Shown here in pieces: positions 7,687 through 13,037 of a DNA stretch of 13,037 nt. Both the position numbers and the translations under genes were made by a program. How positions within the stretch are numbered: position 1 is the stretch's first letter; every line of letters starts with the position of its first letter. The stretch is from contig JADHVS010000121.1 in the NCBI GenBank assembly GCA_016783865.1, positions 1-13,037 of the forward strand. Direction: 5' to 3'. The stretch comes from Bacteroidales bacterium. GTDB lineage: Bacteria > Bacteroidota > Bacteroidia > Bacteroidales > SM23-62. Below the pieces are notes generated by a model that had not been told where the DNA came from, searched no databases, and saw nothing but the letters and a program-made list of their open reading frames with translations.

Positions 7687-8544
7687 CTAAATAATCATTT
7701 TTTCAATCGGTATGACTAAAATTCCCTGGGCACCCAGTTCCTTCAACTGATCGATGACATCCCAGAACTCATTCTCACTCAGTACTGAATGAACTGAACT
7801 CCATCCCTTTTCAGCCAATGGTATGACTGTGGGGCTTTTCATCCCCGGAATCAGATCGATAATTTCCGGTAATTTTTCATCTGGGGCATTAAGTAGAATA
7901 TATTTATTGTTTCTTGATCTTTGAACTGCCTGGATCCTGAAACGAAGATTTTCCAGGATCTCTGATTTTTCTTTTGAAAGCTCTTTATCGGCAACAAGGA
8001 CAGCTTCTGATTGCATCACCAACTCGACCTCAATTAAGCCATTGCTCATGAGCGTGCTGCCTGTACTAACAATATCCATAATGGCATCAGACAATCCAAT
8101 ACCAGGGGCTATCTCGACCGATCCGCTGATCTCATGGATCTCTGCCTTGATTCCTTTACCTTCAAGAAATTCCCTCAGGATATTTGGATAGGAGGTAGCA
8201 ATCTTTTTTCCTTCCAGGAACTTTACCCCAAAATAATCGGTTGTTTTTGGTACCGCAATTGATAGCCGGCATCGTGCAAATCCCAGTTTTTCTACCACAT
8301 CGAGAGAAGATCCCTTTTCCGAGACTACGTTCTCTCCCACTATACCTGCATCCACCACCTTGTCAGCAACATATTCAGGAATATCATCATCCCTCAGATA
8401 TATAATCTCAAGGGGAAAATTCTGTGCAACCGAGCGTAGCTTTCCAGATCCGTTTGGGATATTTATCCCTGCCTCATCAAGCAATTGCAGTGATTTTTCA
8501 CTTAGCCTGCCCGATTTCTGAATGGCAATAATTAATCTTTCCAT
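7687..8544 (-). CDS. hisG: HisG: ATP phosphoribosyltransferase, long form
   Basis: HisG joins ATP and PRPP to make PR-ATP, the committed step and main point of feedback by histidine. At 285 residues it is the long, hexameric form that does not need HisZ. Residues about 1-205 are the two-lobed catalytic part (LIIAIQKSGRLSEKS at the start, YVADKVVDAGIVGENVV at 58-74, and the PRPP-binding segment DAIMDIVSTGSTLMSNGL). Residues about 210-285 are the ACT-like regulatory domain (LIPGMKSPTVIPLAEKGWSSVHSVL), which binds histidine in this class. Its start codon comes only 10 bases after the U-run of a strong terminator hairpin, so expression must depend on reading through it. It is the first structural gene of the operon. 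Confidence 0.97.
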   Translation of the reverse strand: MERLIIAIQKSGRLSEKSLQLLDEAGINIPNGSGKLRSVAQNFPLEIIYLRDDDIPEYVADKVVDAGIVGENVVSEKGSSLDVVEKLGFARCRLSIAVPKTTDYFGVKFLEGKKIATSYPNILREFLEGKGIKAEIHEISGSVEIAPGIGLSDAIMDIVSTGSTLMSNGLIEVELVMQSEAVLVADKELSKEKSEILENLRFRIQAVQRSRNNKYILLNAPDEKLPEIIDLIPGMKSPTVIPLAEKGWSSVHSVLSENEFWDVIDQLKELGAQGILVIPIEKMII

Positions 8545-8554
8545 AGCATATTAT

Positions 8555-8583
8555 AAAAAAAGGTTTGCAGACCCTGCAAACCT
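8555..8583 (-). terminator. his attenuator terminator hairpin
   Basis: In the minus-strand transcript the arms AGGTTTGCAG and CTGCAAACCT form a perfect 10-bp stem (plus positions 8574-8583 and 8561-8570) with a three-base GGT loop. Six U residues follow at once (8560-8555), seven counting the last stem base. This is a textbook intrinsic terminator. It lies after the histidine-rich leader peptide and right before hisG, not after a structural gene, so it acts as a conditional attenuator of the operon. It would also stop readthrough from the peptidase genes upstream. Confidence 0.93.
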
Positions 8584-8608
8584 TCAGAAATAAATATTTT
8601 GATTTACA
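8575..8608 (-). promoter_or_regulatory. Candidate antiterminator helix
   Basis: The transcript segment TGTAAATC (8608-8601) can pair with GGTTTGCA (8582-8575), which is most of the 5' arm of the terminator. This gives eight consecutive pairs, two of them G-U, closing an 18-base A/U-rich loop. Forming it would prevent the terminator. The pairing was found by eye and is weaker than the terminator, as expected if it acts kinetically because it forms first. Confidence 0.6.
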
Positions 8609-8676
8609 TTATCAGCATACCGACCCTAAGCACCGTGATGGTGATGAATATGATGGCCTTTATATGCTGGTGTAAA
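8603..8676 (-). promoter_or_regulatory. Candidate anti-antiterminator helix spanning the His codons
   Basis: The 5' arm lies inside the leader reading frame (codons 3-7): TTTACA (8676-8671), one unpaired base, then CAGCATA (8669-8663). It pairs perfectly with TATGCTG (8619-8613) and TGTAAA (8608-8603), separated by ATAA, for 13 Watson-Crick pairs around a small internal loop. It sequesters the same TGTAAA used by the antiterminator. A ribosome stalled at His codons 10-11 would cover the CAGCATA arm and free the antiterminator. A complementary arrangement this long in 80 bases is unlikely by chance. Confidence 0.68.
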
Positions 8677-8682
8677 ATTCAT
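8626..8682 (-). CDS. hisL: his operon leader peptide (18 aa, HHIHHHH)
   Basis: This short frame is too small for normal gene callers. It reads MNFTPAYKGHHIHHHHGA and ends with TAG at 8628-8626. Six of the seven residues 10-16 are histidine, with both CAT and CAC codons used. It lies about 138 bases upstream of hisG on the same strand, followed by mutually exclusive RNA helices and an intrinsic terminator, the layout of classical his leader peptides in enterobacteria. Its role is to measure charged tRNA-His: ribosomes stall at the His run when histidine is scarce and the operon is transcribed. The ATG is preceded by ACAGGATT, which offers a weak AGG-type ribosome site. The peptide itself probably has no function once released. 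Confidence 0.92.
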   Translation of the reverse strand: MNFTPAYKGHHIHHHHGA

Positions 8683-8728
8683 AATCCTGTTAATTCGACG
8701 CAATGTTATGAATATTTCTTTAAATCTT

Positions 8729-8736
8729 CAAACGAA
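8729..8736 (-). promoter_or_regulatory. Weak candidate -7 box of the his operon promoter
   Basis: On the minus strand TTCGTTTG differs by one base from the Bacteroidota -7 consensus TAnnTTTG. It would place transcription start near 8722, about 40 bases before the leader ATG. No good TTG-type -33 element is seen at the expected distance, only A/T-rich sequence. The rest of 8683-8804 holds a small A/T inverted repeat (around 8751-8766) after the DUF1287 gene, too weak to call a terminator. Confidence 0.25.
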
Positions 8737-8804
8737 TCGTGTAAAAAGATTATTAATTGTTAATTATGAGGCTTTTAATACTGGATTGGTTCTGATGGAT
8801 TCTT

Positions 8805-9386
8805 TCAATTTCCATATCTGTAATGCCCGGTGATCTTGAAACCAAAGAGAACATCCTCCAGAACCTGTCCTGCACCAATATTATGTACAATCAGATTCCT
8901 TTTCCCATCAGTTGATTTCAAGTCCACCACAATTCCAATATGAGTGATGCCTCCACCCAGATCCCAGCATACGATATCACCCGGTGTATAATCATCAGGA
9001 TCTTCCGATCCCGGTTTTACCTTTCCATGGCGCTGGAAGAAACCCATTAAGTTTGGTACTCTTCTATGATCAATGTTCTTGTCTGGTTGCGACAGACCCC
9101 AGTTTTGGGGGTAATCACCAAAAAAATCCCTCATATCTTCATGTACTTTCACCTGAAGATCTATTCCTACCATTCTATAGGCACGGATAATAACATCAGT
9201 GCATACTCCCCTGTCATCAGGTACATCTCCATTGGGGTAATCCAATGAGTAATAACCCGGATCATAAACTACATTCTGGTGAGTTAATACAATGGCAGAA
9301 TCGGCTAACTGACAATAAAAATTTGATTGTCCGAAAAGAGCAATACTATTTAACAGCAGTAATATGCCGATGTAGATTCTGGTCAC
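8805..9386 (-). CDS. DUF1287 family exported protein (NlpC/P60-like fold)
   Basis: The 193-residue product begins with a signal peptide (IGILLLLNSIALFGQ, about residues 5-20) and belongs by motif to the DUF1287 family, whose members resemble NlpC/P60 cysteine peptidases. Cys62 in DRGVCTDVIIRAYR, His149 in GITHIGIVVD and His168 in IVHNIGAG match the expected Cys-His-polar layout, so a periplasmic amidase or peptidase on cell-wall peptides is possible; the substrate is unknown. Further family motifs are PQNWGLSQPDKNIDHRRVPNL (93-113) and YTPGDIVCWDLGGG (133-146). The start is GTG, chosen because it is the only start that keeps the signal peptide and because it overlaps the stop of the M1 peptidase gene (GTGA). 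The two are therefore co-translated, and a joint role in peptide turnover is inferred. Confidence 0.85.
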   Translation of the reverse strand: MTRIYIGILLLLNSIALFGQSNFYCQLADSAIVLTHQNVVYDPGYYSLDYPNGDVPDDRGVCTDVIIRAYRMVGIDLQVKVHEDMRDFFGDYPQNWGLSQPDKNIDHRRVPNLMGFFQRHGKVKPGSEDPDDYTPGDIVCWDLGGGITHIGIVVDLKSTDGKRNLIVHNIGAGQVLEDVLFGFKITGHYRYGN

Positions 9387-11023
9387 CGACCTGTTATATT
9401 TAATACAGCAATATAGAAATTAGGATCTACAGCAAATGTAGCCTCTGCCGATTCAACCTCCAGTGTTGCCCAGCGAGTGGTTGGATTTATCCATTGCTCT
9501 TCTCCTGATACAGTTACTTTTAAAGGGAGGTCAAATCCCCGGATACAATTACTGTAGCGGTAATATATCTCATTTGCCTTTATGGAATATTCCAGGACGG
9601 GTAACCTTTGATCTCTAAGGTACTGGTCAAAGAAACCGCTAAGGTCAAGTCCTGAGTGATCGATGATATATTGCTCAATTTGTTCTGTGGTCACGGTCTG
9701 ATGATAAAACTCTTCATTCAGCCCCCGTAATATGGACCGCCATTTCCCGTCGTCCTGAATAAGCTGGCGCAGTGTGTGCAGCATATTCCCGCCTTTAGGA
9801 TACATGTCTCCTGAACCTCCTGAGTTCACATCATAAGTACCAATGATTGGCCGGTCGTTGCGTATTCCCATGCGGGTTCCCAATACATATTCCCTTCCCG
9901 CCTCTATTCCATAATGGTACTCAACATACAGATTTTCAGAGTAATTGATAAAACTTTCATGGATCCACATGTCTGCAACGTCCTTGTACGTTATGCTGTT
10001 GGCAAACCATTCATGGCCCGATTCATGTATAATAATGAAATCGAATTTCATGCCCCACCCTGACCGGCTGCCATCCCTTCCTCCAAAACCATTTTCATAT
10101 CCATTTCCATAGGTAATAGAACTTTGATGCTCCATCCCGGGATAAGGGACTTCAACAAGTTTGTACCCGTCTTCATAAAATGGATAGGGCCCGAACCAGT
10201 ATTCAAAAGCTTCCAGCATCATAGGAGCCTGTTTGAACTGCTCCTTTGCCTTGTCAAGGTTATCGCGCAACACATAATAATCACAGTCAAGAGCTCCCTT
10301 TTCCCCCTGAAAAACTTCGGAAAAATGAGCATAATCAGCAATGTTGATATTGACGCCGTAATTATTGATCGGATTGGATACAAACCAATGATAGGTCTTT
10401 GTCTGATTATCATGTTCCTCCACCTTACGCAAGCGGCCGTTTGAAACATCGGTCAAACCGGCAGGGACGTTGACACTGATCAGCATACTGTCGGGTTCAT
10501 CATACATATGGTCTTTACAGGGCCACCAGATACTCGCGCCAATCCCCTGGCAGGATGTGGCAATGAATGGATTCCCGTTCTGGTCATGTTCCCATTGTAT
10601 ACCTCCGCTCCAGGGTGGCCTGAGTGCAACGTGTGGATGACCGCCATACCAAAGCTTCACCTCGTAATACTGTCCAACCTTTTGATCTGATAGCAGGTGA
10701 ATATAATGGGCATTCCCGTCATCCGTAATTTTTAATTCATTTCCGGCTTGCTCTGCCTTTCGGAGGGTCAGGGGTGGTTGCAGGTCGATCTGCATCACCT
10801 GACCGGGTTCCAGCACCCGGTACCCCACCGTGTTACTGCCTTCTATTGTACTGTCGGAAGGATCAACAGAAATATCCAGGTGATAATAAGCCAGGTCCCA
10901 CCACTTGCGCTCTTCCGTGATGGATCCCCTCAGGGTATCCTGCATGGTAAATTCACGACGCTGTCCCAATAAAACATTGGAAAACAACAAAACAATTAGG
11001 GTCAAAAGGACTGATCTGATCAT
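9383..11023 (-). CDS. Exported M1-family zinc metallopeptidase
   Basis: This 546-residue protein carries a signal peptide (residues 1-20, cleaved around LLG-QRRE, no lipobox) and the architecture of gluzincin M1 aminopeptidases. An N-terminal beta domain (about 40-235) is followed by a catalytic domain. The exopeptidase motif appears as GMEHQ (296-300) where GAMEN is usual. The zinc site HESGH (333-337) is followed 18 residues later by the third ligand Glu356 (MWIHESF), and Tyr408 in MYPKGGNM is the probable transition-state tyrosine. It lacks the long C-terminal helical domain of PepN, as many Bacteroidota M1 enzymes do. It should act in the periplasm or outside the cell on peptides. The start is preceded by TAAATAAATAAA, an A-rich leader typical of this phylum. 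The DUF1287 gene overlaps its end by four bases. Confidence 0.93.
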   Translation of the reverse strand: MIRSVLLTLIVLLFSNVLLGQRREFTMQDTLRGSITEERKWWDLAYYHLDISVDPSDSTIEGSNTVGYRVLEPGQVMQIDLQPPLTLRKAEQAGNELKITDDGNAHYIHLLSDQKVGQYYEVKLWYGGHPHVALRPPWSGGIQWEHDQNGNPFIATSCQGIGASIWWPCKDHMYDEPDSMLISVNVPAGLTDVSNGRLRKVEEHDNQTKTYHWFVSNPINNYGVNINIADYAHFSEVFQGEKGALDCDYYVLRDNLDKAKEQFKQAPMMLEAFEYWFGPYPFYEDGYKLVEVPYPGMEHQSSITYGNGYENGFGGRDGSRSGWGMKFDFIIIHESGHEWFANSITYKDVADMWIHESFINYSENLYVEYHYGIEAGREYVLGTRMGIRNDRPIIGTYDVNSGGSGDMYPKGGNMLHTLRQLIQDDGKWRSILRGLNEEFYHQTVTTEQIEQYIIDHSGLDLSGFFDQYLRDQRLPVLEYSIKANEIYYRYSNCIRGFDLPLKVTVSGEEQWINPTTRWATLEVESAEATFAVDPNFYIAVLNITGR

Positions 11024-11198
11024 TTTATTTATTTATTTTAATGGGTGATTGTCCGATACAGGTTGGAATAATTCCGGCATAAAATTAAGGATATATTATT
11101 CAAATGATTGAGCAAATACAATTTTTTATTTGAAGCTCCTCGCCCCGAGTGCTCGGGGGGATTGCGCTCGCAGGATTAAATTATCAATTCATACAAAC
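11024..11198. other. Divergent intergenic region between M1 peptidase and decarboxylase
   Basis: These 175 bases must hold the promoters for both directions, but no confident -7/-33 pair was found. Visible structure includes an A/T-rich 7-base inverted repeat, TTCAAAT (11099-11105) with ATTTGAA (11128-11134), and an abrupt G+C-rich patch at 11138-11173 containing a perfect hairpin listed separately. TTTATTTG at 11125-11132 is one mismatch from TAnnTTTG but lacks a spaced TTG. The decarboxylase frame is open from a TTG at 11130, which is not regarded as the real start. Confidence 0.5.
11143..11158. repeat. GC-rich perfect inverted repeat CCCCGAG-TG-CTCGGGG
   Basis: The seven-base arms CCCCGAG and CTCGGGG are separated by TG, in the 5' leader of the decarboxylase gene and far richer in G+C than its surroundings. 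No T-run follows on either strand, so it is not an intrinsic terminator. A close relative (CCCCGAGTACTCAGG) sits in the hisD-hisC spacer at 6315-6329, and both are followed closely by GGATT-like sequence, suggesting a small dispersed palindromic element. Confidence 0.7.
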
Positions 11199-12623
11199 AT
11201 GTCCAATTTTGATCTAACCAGCCAGTCTCGCCATTTTATTTGGGAAATGATTACAAAGGAAATGGAATTACACTATGAACAGGGTGTAAATGAACGTGTT
11301 ACACCAGACCTAAACCTGGAGGAGATCCAGTCCATGGTAAGTAAATATGATCCCAATCAGCCTGTACCATATGAAGAGGCCATCAGGCACGTCCTGGAAG
11401 GCATGAAAAAATATATCGTGCACACCCCCGATCCCAATTATTATGGTTTATTTAATCCGAGATCCAGCTTTCCCGGAATCATTGCAGACCTTATTACCGC
11501 TGTATACAATCCTCAATTGGCAGCCTGGAGCCATTCTCCCTTTCCAAACGAAGTGGAAAACTATCTGGTCAGGTTATTTGGTAAAAAATTCAATTATCGG
11601 GATGAAGATATCGATGGTGTTTTTGCCACGGGAGGTGCTGAGGCCAACCTGACTGCAGTTCTGGCTGCCCTGAATCATGCCTTCCCGGAATATTCTAATA
11701 TCGGGTTGAAAAATATCAGCGCCACTCCCGTTTTATATTGCTCGGAGGAGACCCACCATTCCGTATTACGTGCTGCAAGAATTGCGGGACTCGGCTTCGA
11801 TGCTGTAAAAAAGGTATCGCTGGACCATTCCCTGAGAATGGATCCAATTGATCTTGCGCACCAAATTGAAAAAGACATTTCGTCTGGCAATCATCCATTT
11901 ATGGTAATCGCCACAGCTGGTGCTACAGGAACCGGAGTGATCGATGAACTGAAAAGGATTGGTGAAATTTGCGCTGAGTATAACATCTGGTTACATACCG
12001 ATGCTGCCTATGGCGGGGCTGCTATTTTCCTGGAAGGTGGGACAGATATGCTGGATGGGATTGAGATGAGCCATTCTATTACTTTCGACGTTCATAAATG
12101 GTTATCTGTACCTATGTGTGCAAGTATGTTTATCACCAGGGAAAAAGAAGTCTTAGGTGAGACTTTCAGGATAACTGCCGACTATATGCCCAAAGAGGCA
12201 AACCAGCTTGATATTGTTGATCCATATACCCATTCTATCCAGTGGTCCCGGAGATTTACCGGTCTGAAATTATACCTCTCCCTGTTATTCTTCGGATGGG
12301 AAGGATTCAGAAAAACCATTCAGCATCAGGCAGATATCGGGGATTATTTAAAAAAGGAACTTGCCGGTCATGGCTGGAAGCTTTACAACACAACTCTCCT
12401 GCCAGTGGCCTGTTTTAATGCGCCTGAACATCATGAAGATCAAAAGTTTGCCAAATATTTATGCGACCGGGTCATTCAATCGGGCAAGGCCTGGATATCT
12501 ATTTACCAGATCAATGGAAGGAATACGTTGCGAGCCTGTATCACTAATTATGCAACCGGGAAGAAAGAAATAGACAATCTGATAGAACTTCTGAATACTC
12601 TTCGGGAGAAATATAAGAAATGA
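11199..12623 (+). CDS. Group II PLP-dependent amino acid decarboxylase
   Basis: A 474-residue fold-type I decarboxylase of the aromatic amino acid / glutamate / diaminobutyrate decarboxylase group. The PLP lysine is Lys300 in FDVHKWLSVP; the cofactor aspartate is Asp268 in LHTDAAYGG; the ring-stacking histidine is one of His186/187 in ETHHSVLRAA; ATGGAEANL (143-151) binds cofactor phosphate. The N-terminal part has PDPNYYGLFNPRSSFPGIIAD and LAAWSHSPFPNEVE, which match the substrate-side loops of aromatic-type enzymes. The substrate cannot be fixed from sequence; aromatic amino acid is the best guess. The start at 11199 was preferred over the TTG at 11130, since the upstream 23 residues run through the palindromic repeat and do not look like protein. 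The gene appears to be alone in its transcription unit, and its stop codon abuts a minisatellite. Confidence 0.92.
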   Translation: MSNFDLTSQSRHFIWEMITKEMELHYEQGVNERVTPDLNLEEIQSMVSKYDPNQPVPYEEAIRHVLEGMKKYIVHTPDPNYYGLFNPRSSFPGIIADLITAVYNPQLAAWSHSPFPNEVENYLVRLFGKKFNYRDEDIDGVFATGGAEANLTAVLAALNHAFPEYSNIGLKNISATPVLYCSEETHHSVLRAARIAGLGFDAVKKVSLDHSLRMDPIDLAHQIEKDISSGNHPFMVIATAGATGTGVIDELKRIGEICAEYNIWLHTDAAYGGAAIFLEGGTDMLDGIEMSHSITFDVHKWLSVPMCASMFITREKEVLGETFRITADYMPKEANQLDIVDPYTHSIQWSRRFTGLKLYLSLLFFGWEGFRKTIQHQADIGDYLKKELAGHGWKLYNTTLLPVACFNAPEHHEDQKFAKYLCDRVIQSGKAWISIYQINGRNTLRACITNYATGKKEIDNLIELLNTLREKYKK

Positions 12624-12865
12624 AGCTAAATGCTCCAGGCAAATTGCTCCAAGCAAATTGCTCCAAGCTAAATGCTCCAAGCTAATTGCTCCAAGCTAAT
12701 TGCTCCAAGCAAATTGCTCCAAGCAAATTGCTCCAAGCTAAATGCTCCAAGCTAATTGCTCCAAGCTAATTGCTCCAAGCTAAATGCTCCAAGCTAAATG
12801 CTCCAGGCAAATTGCTCCAAGCTAAATGCTCCAGGCAAATTGCTCCAAGCAAATTGCTCCAAGCT
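12623..12865. repeat. Minisatellite: 14-bp unit, 16 full copies plus two partial
   Basis: Sixteen head-to-tail units of exactly 14 bp run from 12632 to 12855, with a 9-base partial unit before and a 10-base partial unit after. Only four unit types occur: GCTCCAGGCAAATT (units 1, 13, 15), GCTCCAAGCAAATT (2, 6, 7, 16), GCTCCAAGCTAAAT (3, 8, 11, 12, 14) and GCTCCAAGCTAATT (4, 5, 9, 10). They vary only at positions 7, 10 and 13. Units 2-5 are repeated as units 7-10, indicating a 70-bp block duplication. Junctions of the CAAATT types create the 11-base palindrome AGCAAATTGCT. The period is not a multiple of three and units contain TAA (or TAG on the other strand), so the array is not coding. It fills the space between two convergent stop codons almost completely. 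Confidence 0.97.
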
Positions 12866-12869
12866 CACG

Positions 12870-13037
12870 CTAAACGTCCTTAATTATACGATTGGCCGGC
12901 GATTTTTCGATGGCTTTAAGTATATCCTGTTGTAGACAGGAAAACGCTTTTAGATCACCAGATTCTTCTGCAAACAATCGGTCTCCCTCTGTCATCTCAA
13001 GCTTATTGATGATATAACTGATGGATAGCTGGCTGAT
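12870..13037 (-). CDS. C-terminal 55 residues of an unrecognised protein
   Basis: Reading inward from the right edge on the minus strand, a frame stays open for 55 codons and ends with TAG at 12872-12870, five bases beyond the minisatellite. The fragment starts ISQLSISYIINKLEMTEG, contains GDRLFAEESGDLKAFSCLQQ, and ends IEKSPANRIIKDV. It looks like real protein: balanced composition, amphipathic helix-like character, no low complexity. I do not recognise the family, and the fragment has no diagnostic motif. Its start lies outside the window. It converges on the decarboxylase gene. Confidence 0.6.
   Translation of the reverse strand: MSQLSISYIINKLEMTEGDRLFAEESGDLKAFSCLQQDILKAIEKSPANRIIKDV

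Noticed and set aside
8751..8766. Terminator for the DUF1287 gene (small ATTAA/TTAAT hairpin)
   Set aside because: Five A-T pairs only; the downstream T-rich run is offset and the hairpin would be unstable.
11130..11198. N-terminal extension of the decarboxylase from a TTG start
   Set aside because: It would translate the GC-rich palindrome into MKLLAPSARGDCARRIK-type sequence unlike the family; ATG at 11199 gives a normal N-terminus.
12459..12680. Minus-strand 73-codon frame reaching into the minisatellite
   Set aside because: It lies antisense to the well-supported decarboxylase C-terminus, and its start is inside the repeat; no protein-like motif.
12623..12865. CRISPR array
   Set aside because: The units are contiguous 14-mers with no unique spacers, and no cas gene is present.

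Overview
The window looks like chromosomal DNA of a Bacteroidota bacterium, probably free-living and able to make its own amino acids. The evidence is moderate A+T content, A-rich leaders in place of clear Shine-Dalgarno sequences (for example TAAATAAATAAAATG before the M1 peptidase), a HAD-type bifunctional HisB whose zinc loop is missing (as I recall for Bacteroides HisB), and a fused HisIE. Genus cannot be told from this sequence alone.

Layout. Positions 1-372 (+) hold the C-terminal end of an ornithine aminotransferase. It converges on a complete histidine operon on the minus strand, transcribed from about 8720 down to 426: leader peptide, attenuator, hisG, hisD, hisC, hisB, purU, hisH, hisA, hisF, hisIE. 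This is the enterobacterial gene order hisGDCB-HAFI with one extra gene, purU (10-formyltetrahydrofolate deformylase), between hisB and hisH. Together the genes encode every step from ATP + PRPP to histidine. HisH/HisF also release AICAR, whose recycling needs 10-formyl-THF, the substrate of PurU, so the inserted gene is metabolically suggestive.

The best find is in the 260 bases upstream of hisG. A short reading frame, absent from ordinary gene calls, encodes MNFTPAYKGHHIHHHHGA, with six His in seven residues. It is followed by a segment that can form alternative RNA helices and by a perfect 10-bp terminator hairpin with a U-tract ending just before the hisG start codon. This has all the parts of a ribosome-mediated histidine attenuator.

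Upstream of the his operon on the same strand are two overlapping genes for exported proteins: an M1-family zinc metallopeptidase and a DUF1287 (NlpC/P60-like) protein that starts with GTG. A divergent spacer of about 175 bases containing a GC-rich perfect inverted repeat separates them from a plus-strand group II PLP-dependent decarboxylase. After the decarboxylase stop codon, a 243-bp minisatellite of 14-bp units fills nearly all the space up to the stop codon of a convergent, truncated gene of unknown function at the right edge. Short heptamer repeats also occur in the hisB-purU and hisD-hisC spacers. No rRNA, tRNA, insertion sequence or CRISPR array was seen.
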